Origin: Leisingera sp. SS27 | Lineage (GTDB): Bacteria > Pseudomonadota > Alphaproteobacteria > Rhodobacterales > Rhodobacteraceae | NCBI RefSeq assembly: GCF_028368855.1 | Contig: NZ_JAQNCY010000006.1 | Coordinates: 124,001-188,000 of the forward strand | DNA length: 64,000 bases | Direction of reading: 5' to 3' | In this document: positions 43,444-51,880 of the stretch, in pieces | How positions within the stretch are numbered: position 1 is the first letter of the stretch | How the letters are laid out: every line of letters starts with the position of its first letter | Notes under the pieces: generated by a model | Told to the model about the DNA's origin: nothing | The model's database searches: none | Seen by the model: only the letters and a program-made list of their open reading frames with translations | Position numbers and translations under genes: made by a program

Positions 43444-44313
43444 TTACACCCCCGGCGGCTCAGCCGGCGGCACAAAGCTCTCCATATCCTCAGCCTCCAG
43501 CACCGCCCGCAACCCCTCGCGGTAGGTGGGATAGAGCAGCTCCACTCCCAGCTCTTCCTTGATCAGGCGGTTCCTGACCCGCTTGTTCTCGCCATAAAAG
43601 CTGCGTGCCATCGGGGTCATGCCAGCCTCTTCAAACGGCACCTCCGCAGGCATTGGCAGGCCCAAGAGTTCCGCCGCATGGCCCAGTACATCCTGCGGCG
43701 GGGCCGGGTCGTTGTCGCAGACGTTATAGATGGCGCCCGGACGCGGCTGCGCGATGGAGGCCGCCAGCACCTGGGCGATGTCGTCCACATGGATACGCGA
43801 AAACACCTGCCCCGGCTTGATGATCCGCCGCGCCTTGCCCGCCATCAGCTTGGCAAAGGGGCCGCGGCCGGGGCCGTAGATGCCGGCCAAGCGGAAGATG
43901 TGCAGCGGCAAGCCGGGAATGGCTTGCCATTGCGCCTCTGCCAGGGCGCGCCAGTCGCCGCGCTGGCTGGAGGGTGTCACCGGTGTATTCTCATCCACCC
44001 AGGCGCCGTCGTGGTGGCCGTAGACGGCTGTGGTCGACAGGTAGCCGACCCACTCCAGATCAGGCGCGGCGGCAATCCGGTCCCCCATGGCCGCCAGCAC
44101 CGGATCCCCATCCGCATTGGGGCCGATCGAATTCAGGATATGTGTCACCCCGTCCAGCGGAACGTCCTGCCCGGGCCAGGTGATCATCTCAACACCATCG
44201 GCCGCCGCCACCTCGCGCGAGGTGCCGATGACCCGCCAGCCCTGCGCCAGCAGACGCGGGGCAAGCGCCCTGGCGGTATAGCCAAATCCAAGACAAAGCA
44301 GCGTTTTTCTCAT
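43444..44313 (-). CDS. Extended SDR / NAD-dependent epimerase-like protein
   Basis: 289 residues. LCLGFGYTARALAPRLLAQG is the nucleotide motif; YLSTTAVYGHHDG, FRLAGIYGPGRGPF and HVDDIAQVLAASI follow. It resembles YeeZ-type atypical SDRs. The classical YxxxK is not clear. Substrate unknown; proteins of this kind may act on sugar nucleotides or as repair enzymes. Divergent from a methyltransferase gene, 73 bases apart. Confidence 0.82.
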   Translation of the reverse strand: MRKTLLCLGFGYTARALAPRLLAQGWRVIGTSREVAAADGVEMITWPGQDVPLDGVTHILNSIGPNADGDPVLAAMGDRIAAAPDLEWVGYLSTTAVYGHHDGAWVDENTPVTPSSQRGDWRALAEAQWQAIPGLPLHIFRLAGIYGPGRGPFAKLMAGKARRIIKPGQVFSRIHVDDIAQVLAASIAQPRPGAIYNVCDNDPAPPQDVLGHAAELLGLPMPAEVPFEEAGMTPMARSFYGENKRVRNRLIKEELGVELLYPTYREGLRAVLEAEDMESFVPPAEPPGV

Positions 44314-44386
44314 GCCTCCTAGATGCGTTGGCCGCAGCCGGGGTGCAAGGGTTGATTCGAATCCTTCGCGCGGCTTTGATGGCCCG

Positions 44387-45022
44387 ATGAAAAAGAAGAC
44401 ACCCGGATTGGCCGATGCCTATGAACTGAGCACGCCTGAGGATTCGCGGCGGCTTTATGCGGACTGGGCCGGCACCTACGATCAGGATTTCGCCGCCGGG
44501 CAGGACTACCTGCTGCCCGAACTGACGGCCAAGGCTTTTGCCGCCGCCGGGGGATCGGGCCCGGTGCTGGACGCGGGCGCAGGCACCGGCCTCTGCGGCG
44601 CGGCGCTGCGGGCGCTTGGGGTTGAACCTGTCGACGCCACCGACATCAGCGCTGCCATGCTGGCCGAGGCGCTGCGCAAGGACGCCTACCGCGACGTGAT
44701 CGAGGCCGACCTGATGGAAGGCATTCCGGTGCCGCGCAGCTCTTACCGCGGGGTGGTGTCTTCGGGCACGTTCACCCACGGCCACCTTGGCCCCGAAGTG
44801 CTGCCCGCCCTGCTGCGCGTGGCCGCACCCGGAGCCTGGTTTGCACTGTCAGTGAATGCCAGGTTCTACGAAAAGGCAGGATTTGCCGAAGCCTTTGACC
44901 GGCTGCTCAGCGGTCAATGGATCAAGAGCCTCACCCTGCCGGAGCTGCGCATCTATGGCCCGCGCGCCACCGGCCCGCACAAGGATGACACTGCCCTCAT
45001 TGCTCTGTTCCAGAAGGCGTAG
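44387..45022 (+). CDS. Class I SAM-dependent methyltransferase
   Basis: 211 residues. Motif I VLDAGAGTGLCGAALRALG near residue 63 binds SAM; VDATDISAAMLAEAL and VVSSGTFTHGHLGPE follow. N-terminal YADWAGTYDQDFA is common in methyltransferase 11/25-type proteins. Substrate unknown. MKKKTPGLADAY at 44387 is the likely start; the frame extends upstream to 44312. Confidence 0.82.
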   Translation: MKKKTPGLADAYELSTPEDSRRLYADWAGTYDQDFAAGQDYLLPELTAKAFAAAGGSGPVLDAGAGTGLCGAALRALGVEPVDATDISAAMLAEALRKDAYRDVIEADLMEGIPVPRSSYRGVVSSGTFTHGHLGPEVLPALLRVAAPGAWFALSVNARFYEKAGFAEAFDRLLSGQWIKSLTLPELRIYGPRATGPHKDDTALIALFQKA

Positions 45023-45248
45023 CACTGTTCCGCTTTCGCCGTGTCAAGGGAGGCGCAGCCTCCGCGCGGCACGCGCGGCTTGCCCTTGAGGCGGCGATGG
45101 CCGGTCATACAATGGGCCTGGCTTCTTGAGGAGCAGACCTGCTCCTCAAGAGCGTCCCCGCAAAAAGGTAACGCCGCGCGAAGCGCGGCGCCGGGCCCAA
45201 CTGTGCAGGGGCGTCTTCAGATTCCCCGCAGCAGGCGGGAGAATTGCG
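45023..45248. repeat. Intergenic palindrome mosaic
   Basis: 226 bases with three palindromic structures: TCAAGGG at 45044 with CCCTTGA at 45083 enclosing CCGCGC-GGCAC-GCGCGG; CTTGAGGAGCAG-AC-CTGCTCCTCAAG at 45125-45150; and CGCCGCGC-GAA-GCGCGGCG at 45172-45190. No gene. The last two may terminate transcription from either side, but without T-runs. Possibly remnants of REP/MITE-like elements. Confidence 0.6.
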
Positions 45249-46034
45249 TTACCGCCCCTTCCAGACCGGATCGCGTTTTTCGGCAAAGGCGCGGGCGCCT
45301 TCCAGATTGTCCTCCGAACCATAGAGCACATCCACCGTCTTGAGCTGGCGCTGCGTGATGCGGTTCATCGCGTCCTGGAATTTGCTGTCCTCGGCGTCGC
45401 GCACGATCTCCTTGATCGCCGCATAGACAAGCGGCGGGCCGGAAGCGAGCAGCCTTGCCAGCTCCCAGGCACGGTCCATCAGCTGATCCGCGGGAACGAT
45501 CTCATTCACCAGCCCCCAGCGGTTGGCCTCTTCTGCATCAAACCAGCGCCCGGTCAGCAAAAGTTCCATGGCGATGTGATGGGGGATGCGTTTGGGAAGC
45601 TTTACGCTGGCGGCATCCGCCACGGTGCCGGAGCGGATCTCCGGCAGCGCAAAGGTGGCATGATCGGCAGCAATGATCATGTCCGCCGACAGTGCCAGCT
45701 CCAGTCCGCCGCCGCAGGCGATGCCGTTCACGGCAGCAATCACCGGCTTGTTCATATCGCGCAGTTCCTGAAGTCCGCCAAAACCGCCGACACCATAATC
45801 GCCATCCACCGCATCGCCGTCCGCCGCCGCCTTCAGGTCCCAGCCGGGGCAGAAAAATTTCTCCCCGCCGCCGGTCAGGATTGCCACCCGCAGCTCCTGG
45901 TCGTCACGGAAATCACGGAACACCTCGCCCATCACCCGGCTGGTGGCCAGATCTATGGCGTTGGCCTTGGGCCGGTCCAGCGTCACTTCCAGAATGGCGC
46001 CGTCGCGGCGGGTTCTTACGGGGCTTTCACTCAT
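45249..46034 (-). CDS. caiD: Enoyl-CoA hydratase, carnitinyl-CoA dehydratase (CaiD)-like
   Basis: 261 residues, the length of Escherichia coli CaiD as I recall it. ILEVTLDRPKANAIDLATSR, EKFFCPGWDLKAAADGDA, KPVIAAVNGIACGGGLELAL and the C-terminal AFAEKRDPVWKGR match CaiD closely, including its last residues. CaiD hydrates crotonobetainyl-CoA to carnitinyl-CoA and reverse. The oxyanion-hole region is present; of the usual catalytic acids only LPEIRSGTVADA is seen. GGAGGAG precedes the ATG at 46034. Downstream of the CoA ligase gene by 50 bases. Confidence 0.83.
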   Translation of the reverse strand: MSESPVRTRRDGAILEVTLDRPKANAIDLATSRVMGEVFRDFRDDQELRVAILTGGGEKFFCPGWDLKAAADGDAVDGDYGVGGFGGLQELRDMNKPVIAAVNGIACGGGLELALSADMIIAADHATFALPEIRSGTVADAASVKLPKRIPHHIAMELLLTGRWFDAEEANRWGLVNEIVPADQLMDRAWELARLLASGPPLVYAAIKEIVRDAEDSKFQDAMNRITQRQLKTVDVLYGSEDNLEGARAFAEKRDPVWKGR

Positions 46035-46084
46035 GTTGTCTCCTCCTGGCATTGGGCATGCCGTTCTGTTTCAGGGCCGCAGCG

Positions 46085-48112
46085 CTAGTATTTCCGGCGC
46101 ATCAGCGCATCCGCTGCAACCGCATCCTTTGGCGTGCACAAAAGCGGGTTGATCTCGATCTCCTCAAGGCCCAGCGCATTCTCCAACACATAGGCTTCGA
46201 CCGCACGGATGGCGCGCAGGATTGCCTCGCGGTCTGCCGCCGGGGCGCCGCGGTAGCCATCCAGCAGCTTGGAGATGCGCAGCGACTGGAGTGCCGCCTC
46301 GATCTCCGCTTCCGAGGCCGGCAGAAGGAAAGACGCGCTGTCCTCCATCAGCTCGGTCAGGGTGCCGCCCGCCGCCAGGGTCATGACAAACCCGTGCGCC
46401 GCGTCCTTGACCACACCGATCAGCAGTTCCGCCACCGCGCCGGTGACCATCTCCTCCACCAGAAAACGCTCCGCAGGCATGTTAAAAGCCGCGTCGCTCA
46501 CCTCCTGGCCCGAATTCAGGTTCAGAACCACCGCCCCCGCCTCTGTCTTATGCGCGACGCCTTCGCCCTTCAGCACCACCGGGAAGCCGACATCCACTGC
46601 CACAGCGCGGGCATTGGTGGCCGAAGCCGCCCGTTTGAAGCGCGGCGTGCGCAGCCCATAGCTGGCAAGCTGCCACTTGGCTTCGGCTTCCGGCACCAGA
46701 TCAGGCTCTACAGCGGGAGTTGGCAGCAACAGCGGCGCAGGCGCTTCCGGCAGCGGCAGGCTGGCGGCTTCGCAGGCAGCAATTGCCTCGCTGAGACCGC
46801 AGAAGGGCACCACGCCTGCGTCCATCAGCCGGGCCGCCACATCCTCTGGCAATAGCTCCGGCAGAGTCGCCACCAGCCCAACATTGGCGCCGGTCCGTTC
46901 GTGCGAACCGATGGCGGCCTGAATGGTGCATTCCCAGTCCGAGGCATCGCAGCGGTCATCACGCGGGAAGTCCACAATCAGCATGGTCATTGCCAGCTGC
47001 GGATCCATCATGGCTGAGAACGCCTTGGTCATCGCCTCGGTGTCGCGCCAGATATAGGTGTGGTAGTCGAGCGGATTTGCCAGCGCCACCATCGGGCCCA
47101 GCGCGTCGCGCAGGTCCGTTTTCTGGCGGTCATGCAGCGGTGGGAACTCCACCTTCCGCGTATGGCCGGTGTCTGCGGCCAGGCTTGCCTCCCCGCCCGA
47201 ACAGCTGATGGTTGCGATACGGTTCGAAGGCAGCCGCCCCGTCACATGCAGCAGCTTCAGCGTTTCCAGGAAGGACGGCAGGTCATCCAGACGCGGAATG
47301 CCAAGGCGTGAGAGCAAAGCCCCGGCCCCCGCGTCACCGCCCGCAAGCGAGGCGGTATGAGAAACAGTTGCGGCCTGGGCCTCAGCCGATTTGCCGACCT
47401 TCAGCGCTATGATCGGCTTGCCCAGTTCACGCGCCCGCGCCGCCAGCGCCTCAAACGCGCGCAGGTCGCCAAAGCCTTCGATGTGCAGGCCCAGCGCAGT
47501 GACACGGTCGTCCTCCAGCAGCGCCTCACCAATGGCTGCTATGCCCGACTGCGCCTGATTGCCGGCGGTCACCACATAGGCAAGCGGCAGACCGCGCTTC
47601 TGCATGGTCAGGTTGATGGCGATATTGGAGCTTTGGGTGACCAGCGCCACACCCTTCTGCGCCCGCGCGCCGCCATGCTGATCCGGCCACAGCAGGGCGC
47701 CGTCCAGATAGTTGATGAAGCCATAGCAATTGGGCCCAAGGAAAGGCATATCGCCCGCCGCTTCCAGCAGCTGCGCCTGAAGGTCCGCGCCTTCAGCGTC
47801 CTCGGCTGCCGCTTCCAGAAAACCCGAGGCAAAGCACACGGCCCCGCCAGCACCGCGCGCAGACAGCGCCCGCACCACTTCGATAGTGGCAAAGCGGTTC
47901 ACTCCGATAAAGGCCGCATCGGGCGCTTCCGGCAGGCTGTCCGCATCCTTGAAGGCCGGCAGCCCCGCGACCTCTTCTGCCTTGGGATGGACGGGCCAGA
48001 TGGTGCCCTCGAATCCCATCTTCTGACATTGCTCGATGACAAGGCGGCACCACGCGCCGCCGCCAATTACAGCAATGGTTTTCGGGCGGAAAAGCCTGTT
48101 TAGAGACTGCAT
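46085..48112 (-). CDS. NDP-forming acyl-CoA synthetase (acetate--CoA ligase family)
   Basis: 675 residues. Domain order: CoA-binding Rossmann (PKTIAVIGGGAWCRLVIEQC), succinyl-CoA synthetase-like part with the phospho-His region ATVSHTASLAGGDAG near residue 250, and a C-terminal ATP-grasp (VGFPVVLKGEGVAHKTEAGA; LGLEEIEINPLLCTP). A single fused chain, as in ACD/Pat-type enzymes. Makes acyl-CoA with ATP to ADP. Given CaiD and acyl-CoA dehydrogenase in the run, the acid could be a betaine such as carnitine or gamma-butyrobetaine, which is inference. Confidence 0.85.
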   Translation of the reverse strand: MQSLNRLFRPKTIAVIGGGAWCRLVIEQCQKMGFEGTIWPVHPKAEEVAGLPAFKDADSLPEAPDAAFIGVNRFATIEVVRALSARGAGGAVCFASGFLEAAAEDAEGADLQAQLLEAAGDMPFLGPNCYGFINYLDGALLWPDQHGGARAQKGVALVTQSSNIAINLTMQKRGLPLAYVVTAGNQAQSGIAAIGEALLEDDRVTALGLHIEGFGDLRAFEALAARARELGKPIIALKVGKSAEAQAATVSHTASLAGGDAGAGALLSRLGIPRLDDLPSFLETLKLLHVTGRLPSNRIATISCSGGEASLAADTGHTRKVEFPPLHDRQKTDLRDALGPMVALANPLDYHTYIWRDTEAMTKAFSAMMDPQLAMTMLIVDFPRDDRCDASDWECTIQAAIGSHERTGANVGLVATLPELLPEDVAARLMDAGVVPFCGLSEAIAACEAASLPLPEAPAPLLLPTPAVEPDLVPEAEAKWQLASYGLRTPRFKRAASATNARAVAVDVGFPVVLKGEGVAHKTEAGAVVLNLNSGQEVSDAAFNMPAERFLVEEMVTGAVAELLIGVVKDAAHGFVMTLAAGGTLTELMEDSASFLLPASEAEIEAALQSLRISKLLDGYRGAPAADREAILRAIRAVEAYVLENALGLEEIEINPLLCTPKDAVAADALMRRKY

Positions 48113-48118
48113 TTGATC

Positions 48119-48421
48119 TTATTCACCGGTCTTGCCGCGGTCCAGGTGGCCGAGGTCTTGTTCAGGGTCAATCCGGTCGCGCACGCGGGTCTTCAGCTCT
48201 TTCACATCAGGAAAGCCGCCATCCCGTTTGCGCTCCCAGACCAGCTCCTTATCAACATGGATCTCAAAGATCCCGCCCAAATCTCCGGGAACCAGTGTCA
48301 CCCCGCCCAGTTGGTCCTGAAAAGTCTGCAGCAGTTCCTGCGCCATCCAGCCCGCCCGCAGCAGCCAGTTGCAGCCGATGCAGTAGGTAATGGTAACAAC
48401 GGGTTTCCCGGCTTGGGTCAT
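48119..48421 (-). CDS. SelT/SelW/SelH (Rdx) family protein
   Basis: 100 residues. A thioredoxin-like small protein with CxxC in VTITYCIGCNWLLRAGWMAQ and the typical LVPGDLGGIFEIHVDKELVW. Cys replaces selenocysteine; no in-frame TGA occurs. Predicted redox protein. Its place between the acyl-CoA dehydrogenase and CoA ligase genes, with 3- to 7-base gaps, suggests co-expression, but the link to the pathway is unknown. Confidence 0.88.
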   Translation of the reverse strand: MTQAGKPVVTITYCIGCNWLLRAGWMAQELLQTFQDQLGGVTLVPGDLGGIFEIHVDKELVWERKRDGGFPDVKELKTRVRDRIDPEQDLGHLDRGKTGE

Positions 48422-48424
48422 GGA

Positions 48425-49588
48425 TCAGCCTCCGACGGCGCGCAGCATCTCGCGGCTGATGATGTGCCGCTGGATTTCACTGGTGCCTTCCCAGATACGC
48501 TCCACCCGCGCATCGCGCCAGATGCGTTCCAGCGGCAGCTCGTCCATCAGGCCCATGCCGCCGTGAATCTGGATCGCCTCGTCTGCGACAAAGGCCAGCA
48601 TCTCGGTGGCCTTCAGCTTGGCCATCGACATGTCGCTCTCGGTGACGGTGCCCTGGTCGAACTTCCAGCCGGCTTCCCAGGTCAAGAGGTTCGCCGCCTT
48701 CAGCTCCAGCGCCATGTCGGCGAGTTTAAAGGAGATGCCCTGGAACTTGCCGATCTGCTGGCCGAACTGCTTGCGCTCGGCAGCGTATTCGATCGAGTGC
48801 TGCAGCGCCCGTTCGGCGCGGCCCAGGCAGGTGGCCGCGACCTGCAGGCGGGTGGCGCCCAGCCAGGTGTTGGCCACCTCGAACCCCTTGTCGACCTCGC
48901 CCAGAATGGCCGAGGACGGCAGACGGCAGTCGTCGAATTCCAGCACCGCGTTGGTATAGCCGCGGTGGCTGACGTTGCCGTAGCCGTCGCGCACCTCAAA
49001 ACCCGGCGTGCCCTTGTCGACAAAGAAGGCGGTGATTTTCTTCTTCGGCCCGCGCGGTGTGTCCTCGACCCCGGTGGCCATGAAGCAAATCGCGAAATCG
49101 GCGATGTCCGCGTGGCTGATGAAGTGCTTGGTGCCGTTCAGGATCCAGTCATCACCGTCCTGGCGCGCGGTTGCCTTCATGCCGCGCAGGTCCGAGCCGG
49201 CGTCCGGCTCTGTCATCGCCAGACAGTCCCACTTCTCGCCCTTCATACAGGGGAACAGGTATTTCTCTTTCTGCTCCTCGGTGCCTGCCAGCAGGATGTT
49301 CGACGGCCGCGCAACGCCGGTCCAGTGCAGCGCATAGTTGGCGCGGCCCAGTTCCTTTTCATACATCAGCCAGGTCAGGGTATCGAGGCCGGCACCACCG
49401 GCTTCCTCAGGCATGTTGGCGGCATAAAGCCCCGCTTCCATCGCCTTCTTCTGCACGTCGCGGATTACATCCATGTCCAGGTGGCCGGTGCGCTCGATCT
49501 CCGCTTCATGCGGATAGAGCTCCTTCTCCACAAAGGCGCGGGTGGTCTCTACGATCATGGACTGTTCTTCGGTCATCCCGAACTGCAT
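48425..49588 (-). CDS. Acyl-CoA dehydrogenase family protein
   Basis: 387 residues, FAD enzyme. MTEPDAGSDLRGMKATAR, ERKQFGQQIGKFQGISFKLA and IHGGMGLMDELPLERIWRDARVERIWEGTSEIQ are the family signatures. The second and third include the FAD pocket and the region of the active-site base. It would form or reduce a 2,3-double bond in an acyl-CoA. Start MQFGMTEEQ at 49588 has GAAGGAA upstream. First gene of the four-gene run on this strand; divergent from a GlxA-type regulator. Crotonobetainyl-CoA reductase/gamma-butyrobetainyl-CoA dehydrogenase is possible but unproven. Confidence 0.9.
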   Translation of the reverse strand: MQFGMTEEQSMIVETTRAFVEKELYPHEAEIERTGHLDMDVIRDVQKKAMEAGLYAANMPEEAGGAGLDTLTWLMYEKELGRANYALHWTGVARPSNILLAGTEEQKEKYLFPCMKGEKWDCLAMTEPDAGSDLRGMKATARQDGDDWILNGTKHFISHADIADFAICFMATGVEDTPRGPKKKITAFFVDKGTPGFEVRDGYGNVSHRGYTNAVLEFDDCRLPSSAILGEVDKGFEVANTWLGATRLQVAATCLGRAERALQHSIEYAAERKQFGQQIGKFQGISFKLADMALELKAANLLTWEAGWKFDQGTVTESDMSMAKLKATEMLAFVADEAIQIHGGMGLMDELPLERIWRDARVERIWEGTSEIQRHIISREMLRAVGG

Positions 49589-49647
49589 GGCGGTGTTCCT
49601 TCGGCAAATCTGTTGCACATCAGATTACGCCGCTTGCCTGCACCTAT

Positions 49648-49674
49648 CATGCAGGAATAGAAATAATCATGCAA
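49648..49674. promoter_or_regulatory. Direct repeat in divergent regulatory region
   Basis: ATCATGCA at 49648-49655 and again at 49667-49674, 19 bases apart, within the 80-base gap between the acyl-CoA dehydrogenase and regulator genes. Direct repeats about two helical turns apart fit AraC-type binding. The second copy covers the regulator ATG. Confidence 0.4.
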
Positions 49675-50610
49675 AATTGGACAAAAGATACCGCTGCAGT
49701 GCAGCAATTGGATGTGCTGCTGTTTGATGCCTTTTCGGCCCATTGCCTGGCCAACACGGTGGAGCCGCTGCGTGCCGCCAATACGTTTGCCGGGCGGCAG
49801 GTCTATGCCTGGCGGTTCCTGACGCTGGACGGCAGGGCGGCGGTGTCCTCGTCGGGCATGGAGGTGCGGGCGCACGGGAAACTGGGCGATTGCAGCGGCG
49901 ATCTGCTGATTGCGATGCCGTCTTATGACTTCCTGCGCCATGCCAGTGCGGCGACCGCCCGAGCGCTGAAGTCCGCAGCCCGCCGCTACAAGGGACTGGC
50001 GGGTTTTGACACCGGCGCCTGGCTGCTGGCGCAGGCCGGGTTGCTGAACGGGCGGCGCGCCACCATCCACTGGGAAGAACTGGACCGTTTCACCGAGGCT
50101 TTCCCCGAGGTGCAGGCCGAACGCGCTCGGCAAGTCTGGGACGGCGACCGCATCACCTGCACCGGCGCGCTGGCGGCCTTTGACACGATGATGGAGTTGA
50201 TCGGCGACCAGCATGGCGCCGCCCTGCGGCTTGAGGTTGCCGCGCTGTTCATGGCACCTGAGGCGACCGAAACCCAGGATCCGATCCTGGTGCGCGGCAA
50301 ATCGGTTGCCCGCGCGGTTGCGGTGATGCAGGCCAATCTGGAAACGCCCTTGCCGATCGCTGCCGTGGCCAGAAAAGCGGGGCGCAGCCAGAAGGATTTG
50401 GAGGCCCGGATGAAGGGTGAACTGGGGGCAACGCCGCAGGCGGTCTACCGGCGGCTGCGGCTGATACAGGCCAGAAAGCTCGTGTTAGAAACTGTTCTAA
50501 GCGTTTCCGAAATTGCCCTGCGCTGCGGATACGACGACCCGAGCGCGCTGACCCGGGCCTTCAAGGCCGAGTTCGGAACCACCCCGCGCAGCTTGCGCAG
50601 CAGCGGTTAG
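49669..50610 (+). CDS. GlxA family AraC-type regulator (CdhR/GbdR-like)
   Basis: 313 residues. The N-terminal DJ-1/PfpI-like sensor (LDVLLFDAFSAHCLANTVEP; FDTGAWLLAQAGLLNGRRAT) is joined to a C-terminal AraC helix-turn-helix (LPIAAVARKAGRSQKDLEAR; LSVSEIALRCGYDDPSALTR). Proteins of this architecture control carnitine and glycine-betaine catabolism in Pseudomonas (CdhR, GbdR). Divergent from the acyl-CoA dehydrogenase run, so it is the obvious candidate regulator. The ATG at 49669 has GGAATAG upstream. Confidence 0.88.
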   Translation: MQNWTKDTAAVQQLDVLLFDAFSAHCLANTVEPLRAANTFAGRQVYAWRFLTLDGRAAVSSSGMEVRAHGKLGDCSGDLLIAMPSYDFLRHASAATARALKSAARRYKGLAGFDTGAWLLAQAGLLNGRRATIHWEELDRFTEAFPEVQAERARQVWDGDRITCTGALAAFDTMMELIGDQHGAALRLEVAALFMAPEATETQDPILVRGKSVARAVAVMQANLETPLPIAAVARKAGRSQKDLEARMKGELGATPQAVYRRLRLIQARKLVLETVLSVSEIALRCGYDDPSALTRAFKAEFGTTPRSLRSSG

Positions 50611-51797
50611 GCCTGCTTCGCCGCCATCCACTGGTTCAGCCGCCACAGCCCCCAGGCCAGCGGAATCGCCGCCAGCCCGCCGATCACATAGGCCAACGGC
50701 TCATCGGCAAAGGATTCGAACATCTGCGTATAGGCATGGATCGCGGCAAAGGTCAGCGCCGCATTGAACAGCCCGCGCTGGTGCCGCTGGGCCGCCCAGA
50801 AAATCACCGCTGCCAGCACCGCCGCCCAAAGCACGGAATAGACGTTTTCAGAGATGAACAGCGCGCTGTCGCGGAAGGCATCGCGGGCAGCGGAAAAGGA
50901 TTCCCAATCCTCGTAGCCGTTGCTGTAACGACCCGGCCCCCAGACGGTTTCGCCCACCACGTCCCCCCACAGCGACCCGACCAGGGCGCAGAGGTTTGCA
51001 ACCACAAATCCCAGGATCGCCAGGATGCGCAGGTGCCGGGCGTCACGCTCTGCCAGCCGGGAGGCACCCCAGACACAGAGCACGATCAGCAGCACCATCT
51101 GCAGGATCGTCAGCGTCGATTCCGGCGAATAGAACACATAAGCCGCGTGGAAATAACTGGTGCCGGTCTCCAGCATCTGGGCAAAGGGCGCAATCGCCAG
51201 CGCGGTGACAAAGCGCACGTCCACCTGCCAGCCGGCCAGTGCCAGCGCCGCCGTGTAGTAAAGCAGCGCCAGGTTCCGCAACGGTGATCCGATGCCGTAT
51301 TGCTGCAGCAGCAGCTCGATCCCGGCCAAATGCATCGCCAGTCCCATCAGCAGGATCGCGCCCAACACAAAGCCCGCGGACCAGGCCCCGTGCCGCCAGC
51401 GCCAGGTGCAGATCAGCGCCACCAGCGCACCGGCGGGCAGCATCACCCAGCCGGCAATGTCCTCATACTTATCGACCAGCTCAATCCCGGCGCCGCCCAT
51501 CAGCATGCCTGCGCCGATCAGGGTTGCGGAATTTCCGAACATCCGCAGCGTCTCGCTGCCGCGGGCCAGAACCGCCAGCCCGCCGCCCAGCATCAGGATG
51601 CCAGTGACCGCTACCGCCAGCGGATCCGCCAGCCAGAAGATGAACCCGGCAGTGGCTGCAATGATCCCGAAACACAGGATCGCGTTCACCGCCAGCGATA
51701 CCATCACTTCGCGCGAACGCGCCTCGATGGTGCGGGCCTGATCCGGGGTCAGCACCCCTTCTTCGACCAGGGCAGTTGTATCGGCAATGGCATGCAT
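50607..51797 (-). CDS. DUF2157-like multi-spanning membrane protein
   Basis: 396 residues. A short cytosolic N-terminus (MHAIADTTALVEEGVLTPDQ) precedes about ten hydrophobic segments, such as AVNAILCFGIIAATAGFIFW and ALAYVIGGLAAIPLAWGLW near the ends. N-terminal resemblance to DUF2157 is modest. Function unknown, inner membrane. Stops 4 bases inside the regulator end, convergent with it. Confidence 0.75.
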   Translation of the reverse strand: MHAIADTTALVEEGVLTPDQARTIEARSREVMVSLAVNAILCFGIIAATAGFIFWLADPLAVAVTGILMLGGGLAVLARGSETLRMFGNSATLIGAGMLMGGAGIELVDKYEDIAGWVMLPAGALVALICTWRWRHGAWSAGFVLGAILLMGLAMHLAGIELLLQQYGIGSPLRNLALLYYTAALALAGWQVDVRFVTALAIAPFAQMLETGTSYFHAAYVFYSPESTLTILQMVLLIVLCVWGASRLAERDARHLRILAILGFVVANLCALVGSLWGDVVGETVWGPGRYSNGYEDWESFSAARDAFRDSALFISENVYSVLWAAVLAAVIFWAAQRHQRGLFNAALTFAAIHAYTQMFESFADEPLAYVIGGLAAIPLAWGLWRLNQWMAAKQA

Positions 51798-51880
51798 CAG
51801 CGGTCCCTCGCGGCATCAAAATAATACCGCCCAGCATGGACCGGCCGTGGCCAGGGTGAAAGGGGAGGAATTCCCGCCGC

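Noticed and set aside
48119-48421. Selenoprotein
   Set aside because: The motif has Cys (CIGC) and the frame has no internal TGA.
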